Below, piece by piece: positions 33,875 through 42,559 of a DNA stretch of 64,000 nucleotides (positions within the stretch are counted from its first letter, which is position 1; each line of letters starts with the position of its first letter). Under the pieces are notes generated by a model that did not search any database, was not told the origin of the DNA, and saw nothing but the letters and a program-made list of their open reading frames with translations. Source of the DNA: Flavobacterium notoginsengisoli (GTDB taxonomy: Bacteria; Bacteroidota; Bacteroidia; Flavobacteriales; Flavobacteriaceae); NCBI RefSeq assembly GCF_014207905.1, contig NZ_JACHLB010000002.1, positions 434,001 to 498,000 of the forward strand. Direction: 5' to 3'. A program made the position numbers and the translations under genes.

Positions 33875-34558
33875 ATGAAAACTATTGTAATTGTTGGCGG
33901 CAGTAAAGGAATCGGTAATGGTGTTTTAGTGCAGCAGCTGGAAAATTATAAGGTTATTAATATCAGCAGGGCAGCTCCCGATATTACCCATCCAAACTTA
34001 ATTCATTTTTCAGTTGATGTGCTCCGGGATCCTTTGCCTGAATTTGAAAGTATTGATGCCCTGGTGTATTGTCCGGGGTCCATAAACCTGAAACCCATTT
34101 TGAGCTTAAGTCTTGATGATTTCAGAAATGATTTTGAAATTAATGTGGTGGGCGCCGTCAAAGTGATTCAGCATTATCTGCCTGCATTAAAGAAAGGAAA
34201 AAATCCTTCGATTGTTTTATTCAGTACTGTTGCGGCAAAATTAGGAATGCCTTTTCATGCCAGTGTAGCAACAGCGAAAGCTGCCGTTGAGGGACTCGTT
34301 AAATCACTCGGCGCTGAACTTGCCCCGTTAATCCGAATCAATGGTATTGCGCCGACTATTACAGAAACTTCTTTGTCCGGATCTATTTTAAGAAACGACC
34401 GGATGAAAGAAAATATGATCGAACGACACCCTTTGAAAAATTACCTCAAACCCCATGAGGTTGCCCGTATGGCAGGATATCTTATCTCTGAAGATGCAGC
34501 ATCAATTTCAGGTCAGGTTCTCTCAATGGATTATGGTTTGGTAAGCTTTAAATTGTAA
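33875..34558 (+). CDS. SDR-family protein with altered active site
   Basis: 227 residues with the Rossmann motif VGGSKGIGNGV near the N-terminus and the SDR ending SISGQVLSMDYG. The catalytic segment reads FHASVATAKAAVEGL: where classical SDRs have YxxxK the Tyr position is Val, while Lys is kept; FSTVAA retains the Ser. A conventional dehydrogenase reaction is therefore doubtful. It lies 12 nt before the DUF2867 gene, so they form an operon. The substrate is unknown. Confidence 0.82.
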   Translation: MKTIVIVGGSKGIGNGVLVQQLENYKVINISRAAPDITHPNLIHFSVDVLRDPLPEFESIDALVYCPGSINLKPILSLSLDDFRNDFEINVVGAVKVIQHYLPALKKGKNPSIVLFSTVAAKLGMPFHASVATAKAAVEGLVKSLGAELAPLIRINGIAPTITETSLSGSILRNDRMKENMIERHPLKNYLKPHEVARMAGYLISEDAASISGQVLSMDYGLVSFKL

Positions 34559-34570
34559 AACAGCTCAAAA

Positions 34571-35983
34571 ATGAAAATTCTTTTAACAGGCGCTACAGGT
34601 TATATCGGCAAGAGGCTTTTGCCCTTGTTACTTGATCATGGAAATGAAGTAATCTGCTGTGTCAGGGATAAAAACAGGTTTTGTTTTCCTGAACAGTTTA
34701 AAAATAAAATAAAGGTTATCGAAGTTGATTTTCTGGATCCGGAAAGTCTGAAGAATATTCCCAATGATATAGATGCCGCTTATTACCTGATCCACTCGAT
34801 GTCAGGAGCTTCTAATTATGATGAACTGGAAAGTATTTCTGCAAATTATTTCATTGAAAAAATAAACCAGACAAATGCAAAACAAATTATTTACCTGAGC
34901 GGAATTGTAAATGACCAATCATTATCCAAACATTTATCCTCAAGAAAGGCTGTAGAAGAAATTTTAAAAACCGCAGCAGTTCCATCAACTGTACTCAGAG
35001 CGGGAATTATAGTAGGATCAGGAAGTGCTTCTTTTGAAATAATACGCGATCTGGTGGATAAACTCCCCATTATGATTACCCCAAAATGGCTCAATACGAA
35101 ATGCCAGCCGATTGCGATCAGCGATGTTTTAGAATTTTTAATCCGATCACTGTTAAATCCATTAACGTATAATGAAAGTTTTGATATCGGGGGACCTGAT
35201 ATATTGACCTACAAAGAAATGCTGCTGGAGTTTGCCAAAGCAAAAAAACTCCAAAGATATATTTATACAGTACCGGTGATGACTCCAAAATTATCGTCTT
35301 ACTGGCTGTATTTTGTGACGTCAACTTCTTTTAAGCTGGCCTCGGCGTTGGTCAGCAGTATGAAAGTGGAAGTCGTCTGCAGCGATAACAGGATTAATAG
35401 TTTACTGGCAGTTACACCTATCTCTTACAGACAGGCATTAGAAAGGGCTTTGAAAAAGATTAGTGATGATGATATTATTTCAAGCTGGAAAGATTCACAA
35501 GTAAGCGGGCAATTCAAAGGAAATGTTTCTCAATATTTAAAGGTTCCTAAAAAAGGCTGTTATATAGACAGAAGAAAAAGAACAATTATAAACAGGGAAT
35601 ATACAATTGCAAGAATTTGGTCAATAGGCGGAGAAACAGGATGGTATTATGCCGACTGGCTTTGGGATTTGCGTGGGTTCATCGATAAGATTTTTGGCGG
35701 TGTGGGGACCAGAAGGGGAAGAACACATAAAAAGGAAATACATGCAGGAGATGCACTCGATTTCTGGAGGGTTGTATACGCCAATAAAAAGGAAGGTAAA
35801 TTGATTTTATATGCCGAAATGAAACTTCCGGGTGAAGCCTGGCTGGAATTTAAAATAATCAACAATACCTTATATCAGGCTGCTACTTTTAAGCCGCGCG
35901 GACTTATGGGCAAAATATATTGGTATTCTGTCTTGCCATTCCATGGTTTTATATTTGATGGAATGCTTAAAAAACTAATTTAA
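34571..35983 (+). CDS. NAD(P)-binding SDR with C-terminal DUF2867
   Basis: 470 residues. The N-terminal half is an atypical (NmrA-like) SDR with LLTGATGYIGKRLLPLL and YLIHSMSG. The C-terminal half (from about residue 310) is DUF2867, seen as TIARIWSIGGETGWYYADWLWDLRGFIDKI, GDALDFWRVV and the ending YSVLPFHGFIFDGM. This fusion is widespread in Bacteroidota, and its reaction is unknown. It is second in the operon with the SDR at 33875. A short open stretch after the stop (36000-36130) may be decayed coding sequence. Confidence 0.87.
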   Translation: MKILLTGATGYIGKRLLPLLLDHGNEVICCVRDKNRFCFPEQFKNKIKVIEVDFLDPESLKNIPNDIDAAYYLIHSMSGASNYDELESISANYFIEKINQTNAKQIIYLSGIVNDQSLSKHLSSRKAVEEILKTAAVPSTVLRAGIIVGSGSASFEIIRDLVDKLPIMITPKWLNTKCQPIAISDVLEFLIRSLLNPLTYNESFDIGGPDILTYKEMLLEFAKAKKLQRYIYTVPVMTPKLSSYWLYFVTSTSFKLASALVSSMKVEVVCSDNRINSLLAVTPISYRQALERALKKISDDDIISSWKDSQVSGQFKGNVSQYLKVPKKGCYIDRRKRTIINREYTIARIWSIGGETGWYYADWLWDLRGFIDKIFGGVGTRRGRTHKKEIHAGDALDFWRVVYANKKEGKLILYAEMKLPGEAWLEFKIINNTLYQAATFKPRGLMGKIYWYSVLPFHGFIFDGMLKKLI

Positions 35984-36141
35984 GGATACAGCGGACAACA
36001 TGGGCTGGCACCGGACTGTATTACGGCAGGGAATTGTACTGGTATAGTCTTATTTTTAATATTCTGCAGTTTAAAAGGGTTTGTAAAATGAGATCCTGGG
36101 AGCATCTTTTGCAGCATATAATTTCATTTGGACATTTTTAG

Positions 36142-36149
36142 TACATTTG
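36142..36149 (+). promoter_or_regulatory. -7 box of the response-regulator gene
   Basis: TACATTTG matches TAnnTTTG and lies 21 nt before ATG 36171. It overlaps the second copy of a 12-bp direct repeat CATTTGGACATT (36125-36136 and 36144-36155). No -33 TTTG sits at the usual distance. Confidence 0.45.
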
Positions 36150-36170
36150 GACATTACAAAACCGCTTGAT

Positions 36171-36677
36171 ATGATAAGTGCTGAGAATCCGGATGCTGAA
36201 AGCCCAAAAGAAAAAGAGCCGGTAAAAATTCTGCTGGCCGAGGATGATAAAGACGACCAGGAATTGTTTATCGATGCCCTGGATGAAGCGCAGATTGCTT
36301 CTGAGGTAACGACCGTTGAAAACGGGCAGGAGCTCCTCGATACCCTCAGGGATGAATCCCAGAGCGATCCCGATATTATTTTTATCGATGTCAATATGCC
36401 CGTTAAAGGAGGAAAGCAGGCGCTGGAAGAAATAAAGGGAGATAAAGAGCTTCGGGACATTCCTGCCGTTATGCTGTCCACCTGGGATCATCCTGCAGAT
36501 ATTGAAGATACCTTTGATAAGGGGGCGGACCTCTATGTCCAGAAGCCCAATTCTTTTAATGGCTTTGTACTGGTACTAAAGAAGGTCTTCTTTCTGCACT
36601 GGGCCAAAGCTTTATTGGGTCCGGTTAAAAATTTATTTTTTGTTTCTGAAAAGAATATATCTCGCGGGGACTCCTAA
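36171..36677 (+). CDS. CheY-like single-domain response regulator
   Basis: 168 residues from ATG 36171, chosen because the -7 box lies just upstream. The receiver has the acidic pair EDDKDD, the phosphorylated Asp in IIFIDVNMPVKGG, and the Lys in DLYVQKPNSF. A 25-residue tail after the domain (KNLFFVSEKNISRGDS) is not typical of receivers. There is no output domain, so it works by protein contact, like Rcp1-type regulators. No kinase is adjacent. Confidence 0.9.
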   Translation: MISAENPDAESPKEKEPVKILLAEDDKDDQELFIDALDEAQIASEVTTVENGQELLDTLRDESQSDPDIIFIDVNMPVKGGKQALEEIKGDKELRDIPAVMLSTWDHPADIEDTFDKGADLYVQKPNSFNGFVLVLKKVFFLHWAKALLGPVKNLFFVSEKNISRGDS

Positions 36678-36701
36678 GTGCTCTTACCAGTGTTATCTAA
36701 A

Positions 36702-36790
36702 AGTTTCGAACCTAAACAGCTTAATCTTTGGTTTTGTTGACTATTTGGTTTTCAAAAGTGCTATGTGCCACAATTCTGCCGCAAAACTTA
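36702..36790. repeat. Dispersed ~90-nt repeat, copy B
   Basis: AGTTTCGAACCTAA (36702-36715) and ATGTGCCACAATTCTGCC plus GCAAAACTTA (to 36790) match copy A at 30702-30791, same orientation, 6000 bp apart. The stretch 36678-36983 otherwise shows nothing recognisable. Confidence 0.6.
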
Positions 36791-36983
36791 GAATAGTAAA
36801 ATATCTTTAAAAACCGCTTTAATCTTTTGTGGCAAAATTGAAGGCAGCTGCAGTCTTTATTTTGTAATATGATCTCTTTATTTTTTATAGGTTTAGGAAT
36901 TAATCAGTTGTATAAAGCATATCAGAAATATTTCAAATCTCATCAGATTAATTTAATGGATTGATAGAAGTGCCCTTTGAGGA

Positions 36984-37997
36984 TTATTCAGACCAGTCCC
37001 TAATCCATTTACTCAATGTCCGGCACCATTGGTCGTCGTCATTCAAACATGGAATTGCTAAAAACTCTTCTCCTCCTTTTGCTTCAAAATCTTCTTTGGC
37101 ACGCATAGCGATTTCTTCGAGTGTTTCTAAACAGTCTGAAACAAAAGCCGGAGTAACAACGGCCAATTTCTTGATTCCTTTTGCCGGCATATTATCAATT
37201 TCAACATCTGTATAAGGTTCTAACCATTTATCTCCTTCTAAACGCGATTGAAATGTCAGACTGTATTGATCTTCGGAAAGACCTAATAATTTAACGACTT
37301 GTCTTGTAGTTTCATAACATTGGTGGCGATAGCAGAATTCGTGCGCCGGAGATGGCGTGGTGCAGCAGGATCCGTCAATTTTACAATGCGATTTTGTTAC
37401 GTCGGTTTTGCGGATATGACGTTCTGGAATTCCGTGATACGAGAACAACAAATGATCATATTCAAAACCAACTACATGTTTCTGAATTGAATCGGCCAAA
37501 TTCTTGATGTAATCTGGTTTATTATAAAATGCTGGAACATCAGTAAATGTCATGTGCGGGAATTTCTTCTTGCGAATTTCCTCAGCCTTTACCAAAATAG
37601 TCAAAGTCGAAGCCATCGCATATTGTGGATATAGTGGAAAAAGCATTACATCTGTAACTCCTTTATCGCTCAATTCCTGAAGTCCTTTTTCGATGGTCAT
37701 GCTTCCGTAACGCATTGCTAAGGAAACGGGAACATTTACTAAAGGCTGTAGTTTTTGCTGCATTCTTTCTGAAAGAACAACTAATGGAGAACCTTCTTCC
37801 CACCAGATTTTTGCGTAAGCGTGCGCAGATTCTTCTGGTCTTTTTCTTAAAATAATGCCGCGAACTAGTAAAGCTCTTAATAAATACGGAACATCGATCA
37901 CGTATTTATCCATTAAAAATTCATCTAAATACGGTTTGACATCTTTTGGCGCGGGACTTTCGGGAGATCCTAAATTTACTAATAATACTCCTTTCAT
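36984..37997 (-). CDS. hemH: Ferrochelatase
   Basis: 337 residues. It has GVLLVNLGSPESP at the N-terminus, the catalytic-site region LLFSYHGIPERHIRKTD with the conserved His, the Cys-rich block CCTTPSPAHEFCYRHQC, and LTFQSRLEGDKWLEPYT and PAFVSDCLETLEEI. It inserts Fe2+ into protoporphyrin IX, the last step of haem synthesis. It is downstream of the AraC gene in the same direction (92-nt gap). hemA lies about 6 kb away on the other side of the exported haem-protein cluster. Confidence 0.96.
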   Translation of the reverse strand: MKGVLLVNLGSPESPAPKDVKPYLDEFLMDKYVIDVPYLLRALLVRGIILRKRPEESAHAYAKIWWEEGSPLVVLSERMQQKLQPLVNVPVSLAMRYGSMTIEKGLQELSDKGVTDVMLFPLYPQYAMASTLTILVKAEEIRKKKFPHMTFTDVPAFYNKPDYIKNLADSIQKHVVGFEYDHLLFSYHGIPERHIRKTDVTKSHCKIDGSCCTTPSPAHEFCYRHQCYETTRQVVKLLGLSEDQYSLTFQSRLEGDKWLEPYTDVEIDNMPAKGIKKLAVVTPAFVSDCLETLEEIAMRAKEDFEAKGGEEFLAIPCLNDDDQWCRTLSKWIRDWSE

Positions 37998-38089
37998 TAT
38001 CTTTTTTGTTTTAAGATTTGTTCTAATTTTTCCTCAAACTCAGTGCTTGCCGCTTCTTAGAAATTAATTAATATATTTTTATTTATGCT

Positions 38090-38980
38090 CTAATCTATAA
38101 AAGCGATACTGTTTTTATGATGGGTATTAATGGACATCAGATATCTTTTTGGGGTTGTGGAAAATTTCTTCTTGAATCCCGCAATAAAGTGGCTTCCGGT
38201 GCTATATCCTATTTTCAGGCCGACTTCATTTACATTGTAAGAACCGCTGTCCAATAGTTTTAGGGCAAAATCCATTTTGTAATCAAAGAGAAAACCATAA
38301 ACCGTATCACCATAAATTTGTTTGAAGCCTATTTTTAATTTTTTCATATTCAGTCCAATTTCATCTGCCAACTGCTGTAGTCTTGGCGGTTCGGCCATAT
38401 TGGCGATAAGTATTTCTCTGGCTTTTTTGATTTTCAGAACGTTATCTTCATCAATCAAAAAAGGACATTGCACTGCGTTTGGATCTTCCATTTTATTGAG
38501 ATACAAGCTCAATAATTCATATCCTTTTCCTTTATAATAAAGGTTCTTTAGGGAAGGATGAAGGCTGTAATGAAACAGCTGGCTCAAAACAACAGCCATA
38601 GAAGGACTGATGTTCCCTTCGGTATAATACTTTTTTTTCTTCCTATCGGGGCTTAAAATAGAAATATAATCTGCCTGAACGGAAAATAACGAGTGAAATT
38701 TATTAATCGAAACAATAACAGAAATAACCCATGAATTTGGAGAAAGTTTTAACTTAAGCAATGACTGTTGCTGCAGATTGCACAAAATCAGTGATTTTTC
38801 CTCTTTCAATTCTAAAGTGCAATGATCCTGACTGGACAAAAAAAATGCATTGCCTTTTAGTCCGAAATGAAACTGTATTAGGCCGGCATCTATTTCGTGC
38901 TGTGCAGAAAAAGATTCTGAGCTGTCGTTCTGGAAACGGATAAGGGTAAGGCCGTCCTCAATTTGTATTTCTTCCTCCAT
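38090..38980 (-). CDS. AraC-family transcriptional regulator in the haem locus
   Basis: 296 residues. An N-terminal sensor-like half is followed by the AraC double HTH (PPRLQQLADEIGLNMKKLKIGFKQ and NVNEVGLKIGYSTGSHFIAGFKKKF). AraC genes of this kind sit between hemA and hemH in many flavobacteria, so regulation of haem genes is plausible. It could also control the YceI/cytochrome operon that lies upstream on the same strand. The ligand is unknown. Confidence 0.9.
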   Translation of the reverse strand: MEEEIQIEDGLTLIRFQNDSSESFSAQHEIDAGLIQFHFGLKGNAFFLSSQDHCTLELKEEKSLILCNLQQQSLLKLKLSPNSWVISVIVSINKFHSLFSVQADYISILSPDRKKKKYYTEGNISPSMAVVLSQLFHYSLHPSLKNLYYKGKGYELLSLYLNKMEDPNAVQCPFLIDEDNVLKIKKAREILIANMAEPPRLQQLADEIGLNMKKLKIGFKQIYGDTVYGFLFDYKMDFALKLLDSGSYNVNEVGLKIGYSTGSHFIAGFKKKFSTTPKRYLMSINTHHKNSIAFID

Positions 38981-39027
38981 TTTTTTTATATAAAAATTAC
39001 TGACTTTTCAAGATAGTGTTCAGGAGG

Positions 39028-39579
39028 TTATTGTCTATTGGTTTCTAAGACTGCGGCAACCTGGATATTTATTTTATTGGAAAGCTTGCTTTTAACCAAA
39101 TTTGGGATTTCAATATTAAAATCACTGGCATTTACGCTGAAATTACATGAAATGCTGACACCTGATGGTGATCTGCTTATCTTTGCAGCAGTATTTATAT
39201 CCCTGGATTTACCGTGAAGTTCTAATTTGCCTTTAATAATAAAATCTTTGGGATTTACTGTTAGGCTTTGAAGATCAAACCCTTGTATTTTTCCTTTAAA
39301 TACGGCTTTTGGATATTGGTCACTTTCGATATAATTTTCATTAAAGTGTTCTTCCATTAAAGCAACCTTAAACTGGAAACCTTTCATCAGGGCTAAACTT
39401 GCAATCTCTCCTGTTGCTGGATTCAAAACAAAAGTAACATTCTGATTTACTGCTTTAACTTCTTCAAAAGAAGGAACGGAAGCTTCAAAAATGACTTTTG
39501 CCGATTTACTGATCATTTTTTCTTGTGATACGCCAATGGCGCAAAAACACAGCATTGCAATAAGTATTGTTTTTTTCAT
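39028..39579 (-). CDS. Exported YceI-family protein
   Basis: 183 residues. The signal peptide ends near AIGVSQ. The YceI lipocalin-like barrel shows KVIFEASVPSFEEVKAVN, FNENYIESDQYPKAVFKGKI and FIIKGKLELHGKSRDI. YceI proteins bind polyisoprenoids such as quinones in the periplasm. It is a tandem paralogue of the gene at 39626; strong similarity along the whole length shows a relatively recent duplication. It is the last gene of the cytochrome-YceI-YceI unit. Confidence 0.9.
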   Translation of the reverse strand: MKKTILIAMLCFCAIGVSQEKMISKSAKVIFEASVPSFEEVKAVNQNVTFVLNPATGEIASLALMKGFQFKVALMEEHFNENYIESDQYPKAVFKGKIQGFDLQSLTVNPKDFIIKGKLELHGKSRDINTAAKISRSPSGVSISCNFSVNASDFNIEIPNLVKSKLSNKINIQVAAVLETNRQ

Positions 39580-39625
39580 TATTTTGCCTTTATTTTTTTA
39601 TAAAATCATTCTGTTTTATGCAGTC

Positions 39626-40165
39626 TTATTTTAAAACTGCAATAATTTGAATTTTGACTTTATTATCCAGTTTATATTTAATAAGCGCTGGAATTGGAAT
39701 GTTAAAATCACTCGCATTTACTTCAAAATCAGATATAAAGGTGACTCGGGAACCCGATCTTGTAATTTTTGCATCGGCACTTATATCCTTGGATTTTCCA
39801 TGCACTTCTAACTTTCCTTTTACGGTGTAATCTTTATAATCTTCTGTAAGACTTTTAATATCGAATCCTTCTATTTGCCCTCTAAAAATAGCTTTCGGAT
39901 ATTTATCGGTTTCCATGTAATTTTCATTAAAATGTTCTTCCATTAATGCCATTTCAAATTCAAATCCTTTCATTAAAGCCAGACTTGCTACTTCTCCAGT
40001 TGCGGGATTCAAAACAAAAGTTACATTGCTGTTAGTTCCTGCAACCGGCTGAAAAGAAGGTACTGAAGCTTCCAGAGTTATTGTTGCAGATTTGGTTACT
40101 ATTTTTTCTTGTGAAAAAACAATAAAAGAAGCCAATAGCATTGGCATTATTATGATTTTCTTCAT
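39626..40165 (-). CDS. Exported YceI-family protein (paralogue)
   Basis: 179 residues from ATG 40163-40165 (MKKIIIMPML). A longer frame to 40210 would overlap the upstream cytochrome gene and disrupt the signal peptide, so it is rejected. The barrel motifs are those of its neighbour: TITLEASVPSFQPVAGTN, FNENYMETDKYPKAIFRGQI and YTVKGKLEVHGKSKDI. It starts 14 nt after the cytochrome stop. Predicted periplasmic binder of a lipid or quinone. Confidence 0.9.
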   Translation of the reverse strand: MKKIIIMPMLLASFIVFSQEKIVTKSATITLEASVPSFQPVAGTNSNVTFVLNPATGEVASLALMKGFEFEMALMEEHFNENYMETDKYPKAIFRGQIEGFDIKSLTEDYKDYTVKGKLEVHGKSKDISADAKITRSGSRVTFISDFEVNASDFNIPIPALIKYKLDNKVKIQIIAVLK

Positions 40166-40179
40166 GTTGCTGTTATAGA

Positions 40180-40548
40180 TTATTTTTCTAATAATCCATC
40201 CTGATTCCATTTATTTATAATGTCAATAGTCGCTTGAGGCAATCTTGGGCCACCTTGCGGCATTAAGGAACTATCTCCATTTTCTAAAGAAATTCGTGTA
40301 AGCAGTCCACGATTTAAAACTGCATTTTTAACCTGTTCATAAGTAACTAAAGACATCGGCGCTCCATTTTTAGGAACTGCCGCATGGCATACAACACAGT
40401 TATTATCAATAATAGATTTTACATTTTGGTTGTATGTTGCCAAACCATTAATTGGTGTAGAGTCAATTAAAGTACTTGGATCATCGTTGGCACAGCTTAC
40501 AAAAATTGAAGCTAATGATGAGATGGCCAGAAGGGTTTTTAAATTCAT
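40180..40548 (-). CDS. Small c-type cytochrome lipoprotein
   Basis: 122 residues. The lipoprotein signal ends at IFVSCANDD. One CxxCH haem site is present (DNNCVVCHAAVPKNG), and SSLMPQGGPRLP offers the distal Met ligand. It resembles the cytochromes of planctomycete-type/SHOCT-free c-type families fused to sugar oxidases, but stands alone. It is the first gene of the leftward unit with two YceI genes. It probably carries electrons or senses redox state in the periplasm. Confidence 0.87.
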   Translation of the reverse strand: MNLKTLLAISSLASIFVSCANDDPSTLIDSTPINGLATYNQNVKSIIDNNCVVCHAAVPKNGAPMSLVTYEQVKNAVLNRGLLTRISLENGDSSLMPQGGPRLPQATIDIINKWNQDGLLEK

Positions 40549-40719
40549 AAGATTGGTTTTTAGTTATAAATAAATGCATGATTTTTTTAAGGATCATCAG
40601 GCATTTCAAAATTATATACGTTGAAAAGAATAATACAGATTTGGCAAGAGGCATATTTAATGATTTAAATCCAATAGGTATTTTTTAACGTAGATAATTT
40701 GAAATACTAAAAACCAGTT

Positions 40720-41109
40720 ATGAGAAAAAAAATACTAATTACAATTTTCCTTTTTATAATAATCGGAATTTCAGCGTACCTCTACATCTACAAAGGGCAT
40801 AGAAATATAGAATCAGAAACTGCCGATTATGTTGTAACCGTTAACGAACTGGAAAGAGAGTTTACTTCAAACGACAGGCTGGCTTACATCAAATATCAGG
40901 ACAAAACAATTGAACTATGTGCACGAGTAACAAGTATTGATAAAGCCAGTAATGGAATTGTTATGAGCGAAAAAGTATTTGTGACATTCAAAAAATGTTT
41001 GCCGCAAAATATTATATCTGGAAAAACCCTAAAAATTAAAGGGCGTTTTTTAGGATATGACGAATTGCTCCAGGAATTTAAAATAGACCAATCTTCAGTT
41101 GTACACTAA
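40720..41109 (+). CDS. OB-fold protein (tRNA_anti-like), membrane anchored
   Basis: 129 residues. One N-terminal hydrophobic segment (about 5-24) is followed by a periplasmic OB-fold-like domain: FTSNDRLAYIKYQDKTIELCARVTSI, SEKVFVTFKKCLPQN, LKIKGRFLGYDELLQEFKIDQS. This matches the tRNA_anti-like family of exported Bacteroidota proteins, which probably do not bind RNA. It is the first gene of the rightward set, 27 nt before the DUF5777 gene, and divergent from the cytochrome unit. Confidence 0.82.
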   Translation: MRKKILITIFLFIIIGISAYLYIYKGHRNIESETADYVVTVNELEREFTSNDRLAYIKYQDKTIELCARVTSIDKASNGIVMSEKVFVTFKKCLPQNIISGKTLKIKGRFLGYDELLQEFKIDQSSVVH

Positions 41110-41136
41110 TACAAATAACAATTTAAAACTAACCTC

Positions 41137-41976
41137 ATGAAAAACTTTATTCTATTATTTTTTTTATTTCCGCTGTTAACCTTCTCCCAAACCGATTTAT
41201 TGTCTGGAGTAGAAACTCCTTTTGCAAAAGAAAAAGTGACATCTGCATTCAAAGCCTTAAAAATCGTTAATCTCGAATCTACAAAATTGGCCGCAAAAGG
41301 CGATTTGTATTTTGTTGTTGCACACCGATTCGGCTCTATTAAAGATGGTTTTGAAGGTTTTTATGGACTCGATAATGCCAATACGCAGATTAAATTTATT
41401 TACGGTGTAACAAATGGACTTAATGTAAGTGCAGCCCGAAGTGAATTTGCTTATGACTTTGCAACAAAATATATGCTGTTTCCTCAAATAAAAGACGGCT
41501 TTCCTGTTACTATTGCCGGATTTAATAGTTTGTCTATTAATAACACATTAAAAGAAAGCCTTTATCCGAAGCTTCAATTTAAAGACAGGCTGACTTATGT
41601 AGCACAGCTGTTAATTTCCAGAAAATTTTCTGAAAAGCTGTCTTTAGAAATTGTGCCGTCATTCTTTCATCAAAACTTTGTTGATGATGTAGACCAAAGC
41701 AATTCCCAATATGCCATAGGATTTGGAGGAAGATATAAATTCGCTAAGCGCTGGTCCTTAAATATGGATTATGCGGCGCATTTAAACAGAGCGCCAAATT
41801 CACTTTATAAAAATCCGCTGTCTATAGGTTTTGATTTAGAAACCGGCGGACATGTTTTCCAAATGCATTTTACCAGTTCACAGGCAATTGATGAGGCTGG
41901 GTATCTGGGAAGAACCACTGGCGACTGGACAAAAGGAGATATATTTTTTGGATTTAATCTTGCCAGGGTTTTCTAG
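41137..41976 (+). CDS. DUF5777-type outer-membrane beta-barrel protein
   Basis: 279 residues. A signal peptide ends near LLTFSQ. The sequence is a chain of amphipathic strands with Gly/aromatic turns: VAHRFGSIKDGFEGFYGLDNAN, GVTNGLNVSAARSE, IGFGGRYKFAKRWSLNMDYAAHLN, ending GDIFFGFNLARVF with a terminal Phe as in outer-membrane barrels. DUF5777 proteins often sit beside YceI and cytochrome genes. It probably forms a pore or scaffold for the redox proteins; the cargo is unknown. Confidence 0.85.
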   Translation: MKNFILLFFLFPLLTFSQTDLLSGVETPFAKEKVTSAFKALKIVNLESTKLAAKGDLYFVVAHRFGSIKDGFEGFYGLDNANTQIKFIYGVTNGLNVSAARSEFAYDFATKYMLFPQIKDGFPVTIAGFNSLSINNTLKESLYPKLQFKDRLTYVAQLLISRKFSEKLSLEIVPSFFHQNFVDDVDQSNSQYAIGFGGRYKFAKRWSLNMDYAAHLNRAPNSLYKNPLSIGFDLETGGHVFQMHFTSSQAIDEAGYLGRTTGDWTKGDIFFGFNLARVF

Positions 41977-42104
41977 TATCTTCTTTATAATTAAATTATT
42001 AGGTAATTTCTGTATTTAAAATGATTCTAAATTGATTGTTTTTCTATTATTTCTAAAACCGCAGCGATGAAGTGCACGTAGATAATTTTAAAACCATAAA
42101 AATT

Positions 42105-42539
42105 ATGAAAACTAATAAAATAATCAAAAAAGGACTTTTAATTCTCAGCGGAATATTTGTACTGTTTGCCGCGATTTTGCTTTTTCACATTATAACGGCC
42201 AAACCCCCAGTTTATGACACCCCAAATCTTCAGGTAAGCAGAATCGATTTTAAATCAGACATCGATTCTCTGCAGGCCAGAAAAATCTGTGCCGACCTGA
42301 GAAGCATAAAAGGTCTGACATCAGACTCTATCATTGTTAAAAGAAATGTTGTGGTGTACTTCCATAATAATAAAATTACAAACTCGGAGAAAGTTTTCAA
42401 TGAGCTGATGGCTAAAGGAAGTTATGATGCGCAGCGTTATATACTGCCGGCAAATTTAGCAGACAAAGAAGTATGCCCAATGAATCAAAATAGTTTGAGC
42501 TATAGACTGTCTCAAAAAATAAATCGTTTTTTTAATTAA
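42105..42539 (+). CDS. Hypothetical membrane-anchored protein, ferredoxin-fold-like
   Basis: 144 residues from ATG 42105; the frame opens earlier (42072) but the internal start gives a proper N-terminal anchor (GLLILSGIFVLFAAILLFHI). The periplasmic part (ARKICADLRSIKGLTSDSI, NVVVYFHNNKITNSEKVFNELM) has the beta-alpha-beta rhythm of a heavy-metal-associated domain, but no CxxC is in the metal loop. Not confidently recognised. It lies 20 nt before the globin gene, so the two are probably co-transcribed. Confidence 0.65.
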   Translation: MKTNKIIKKGLLILSGIFVLFAAILLFHIITAKPPVYDTPNLQVSRIDFKSDIDSLQARKICADLRSIKGLTSDSIIVKRNVVVYFHNNKITNSEKVFNELMAKGSYDAQRYILPANLADKEVCPMNQNSLSYRLSQKINRFFN

Positions 42540-42559
42540 CCCTTTAATACTTTAAATTT

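Noticed and set aside
36000-36130. Open stretch after the DUF2867 gene reading like a decayed membrane-protein fragment
   Set aside because: Too short and without a recognisable motif or start to support a gene call.
40166-40210. Upstream start for the second YceI gene
   Set aside because: It would overlap the cytochrome gene and place charged residues before the signal peptide; ATG 40165 gives a normal signal.
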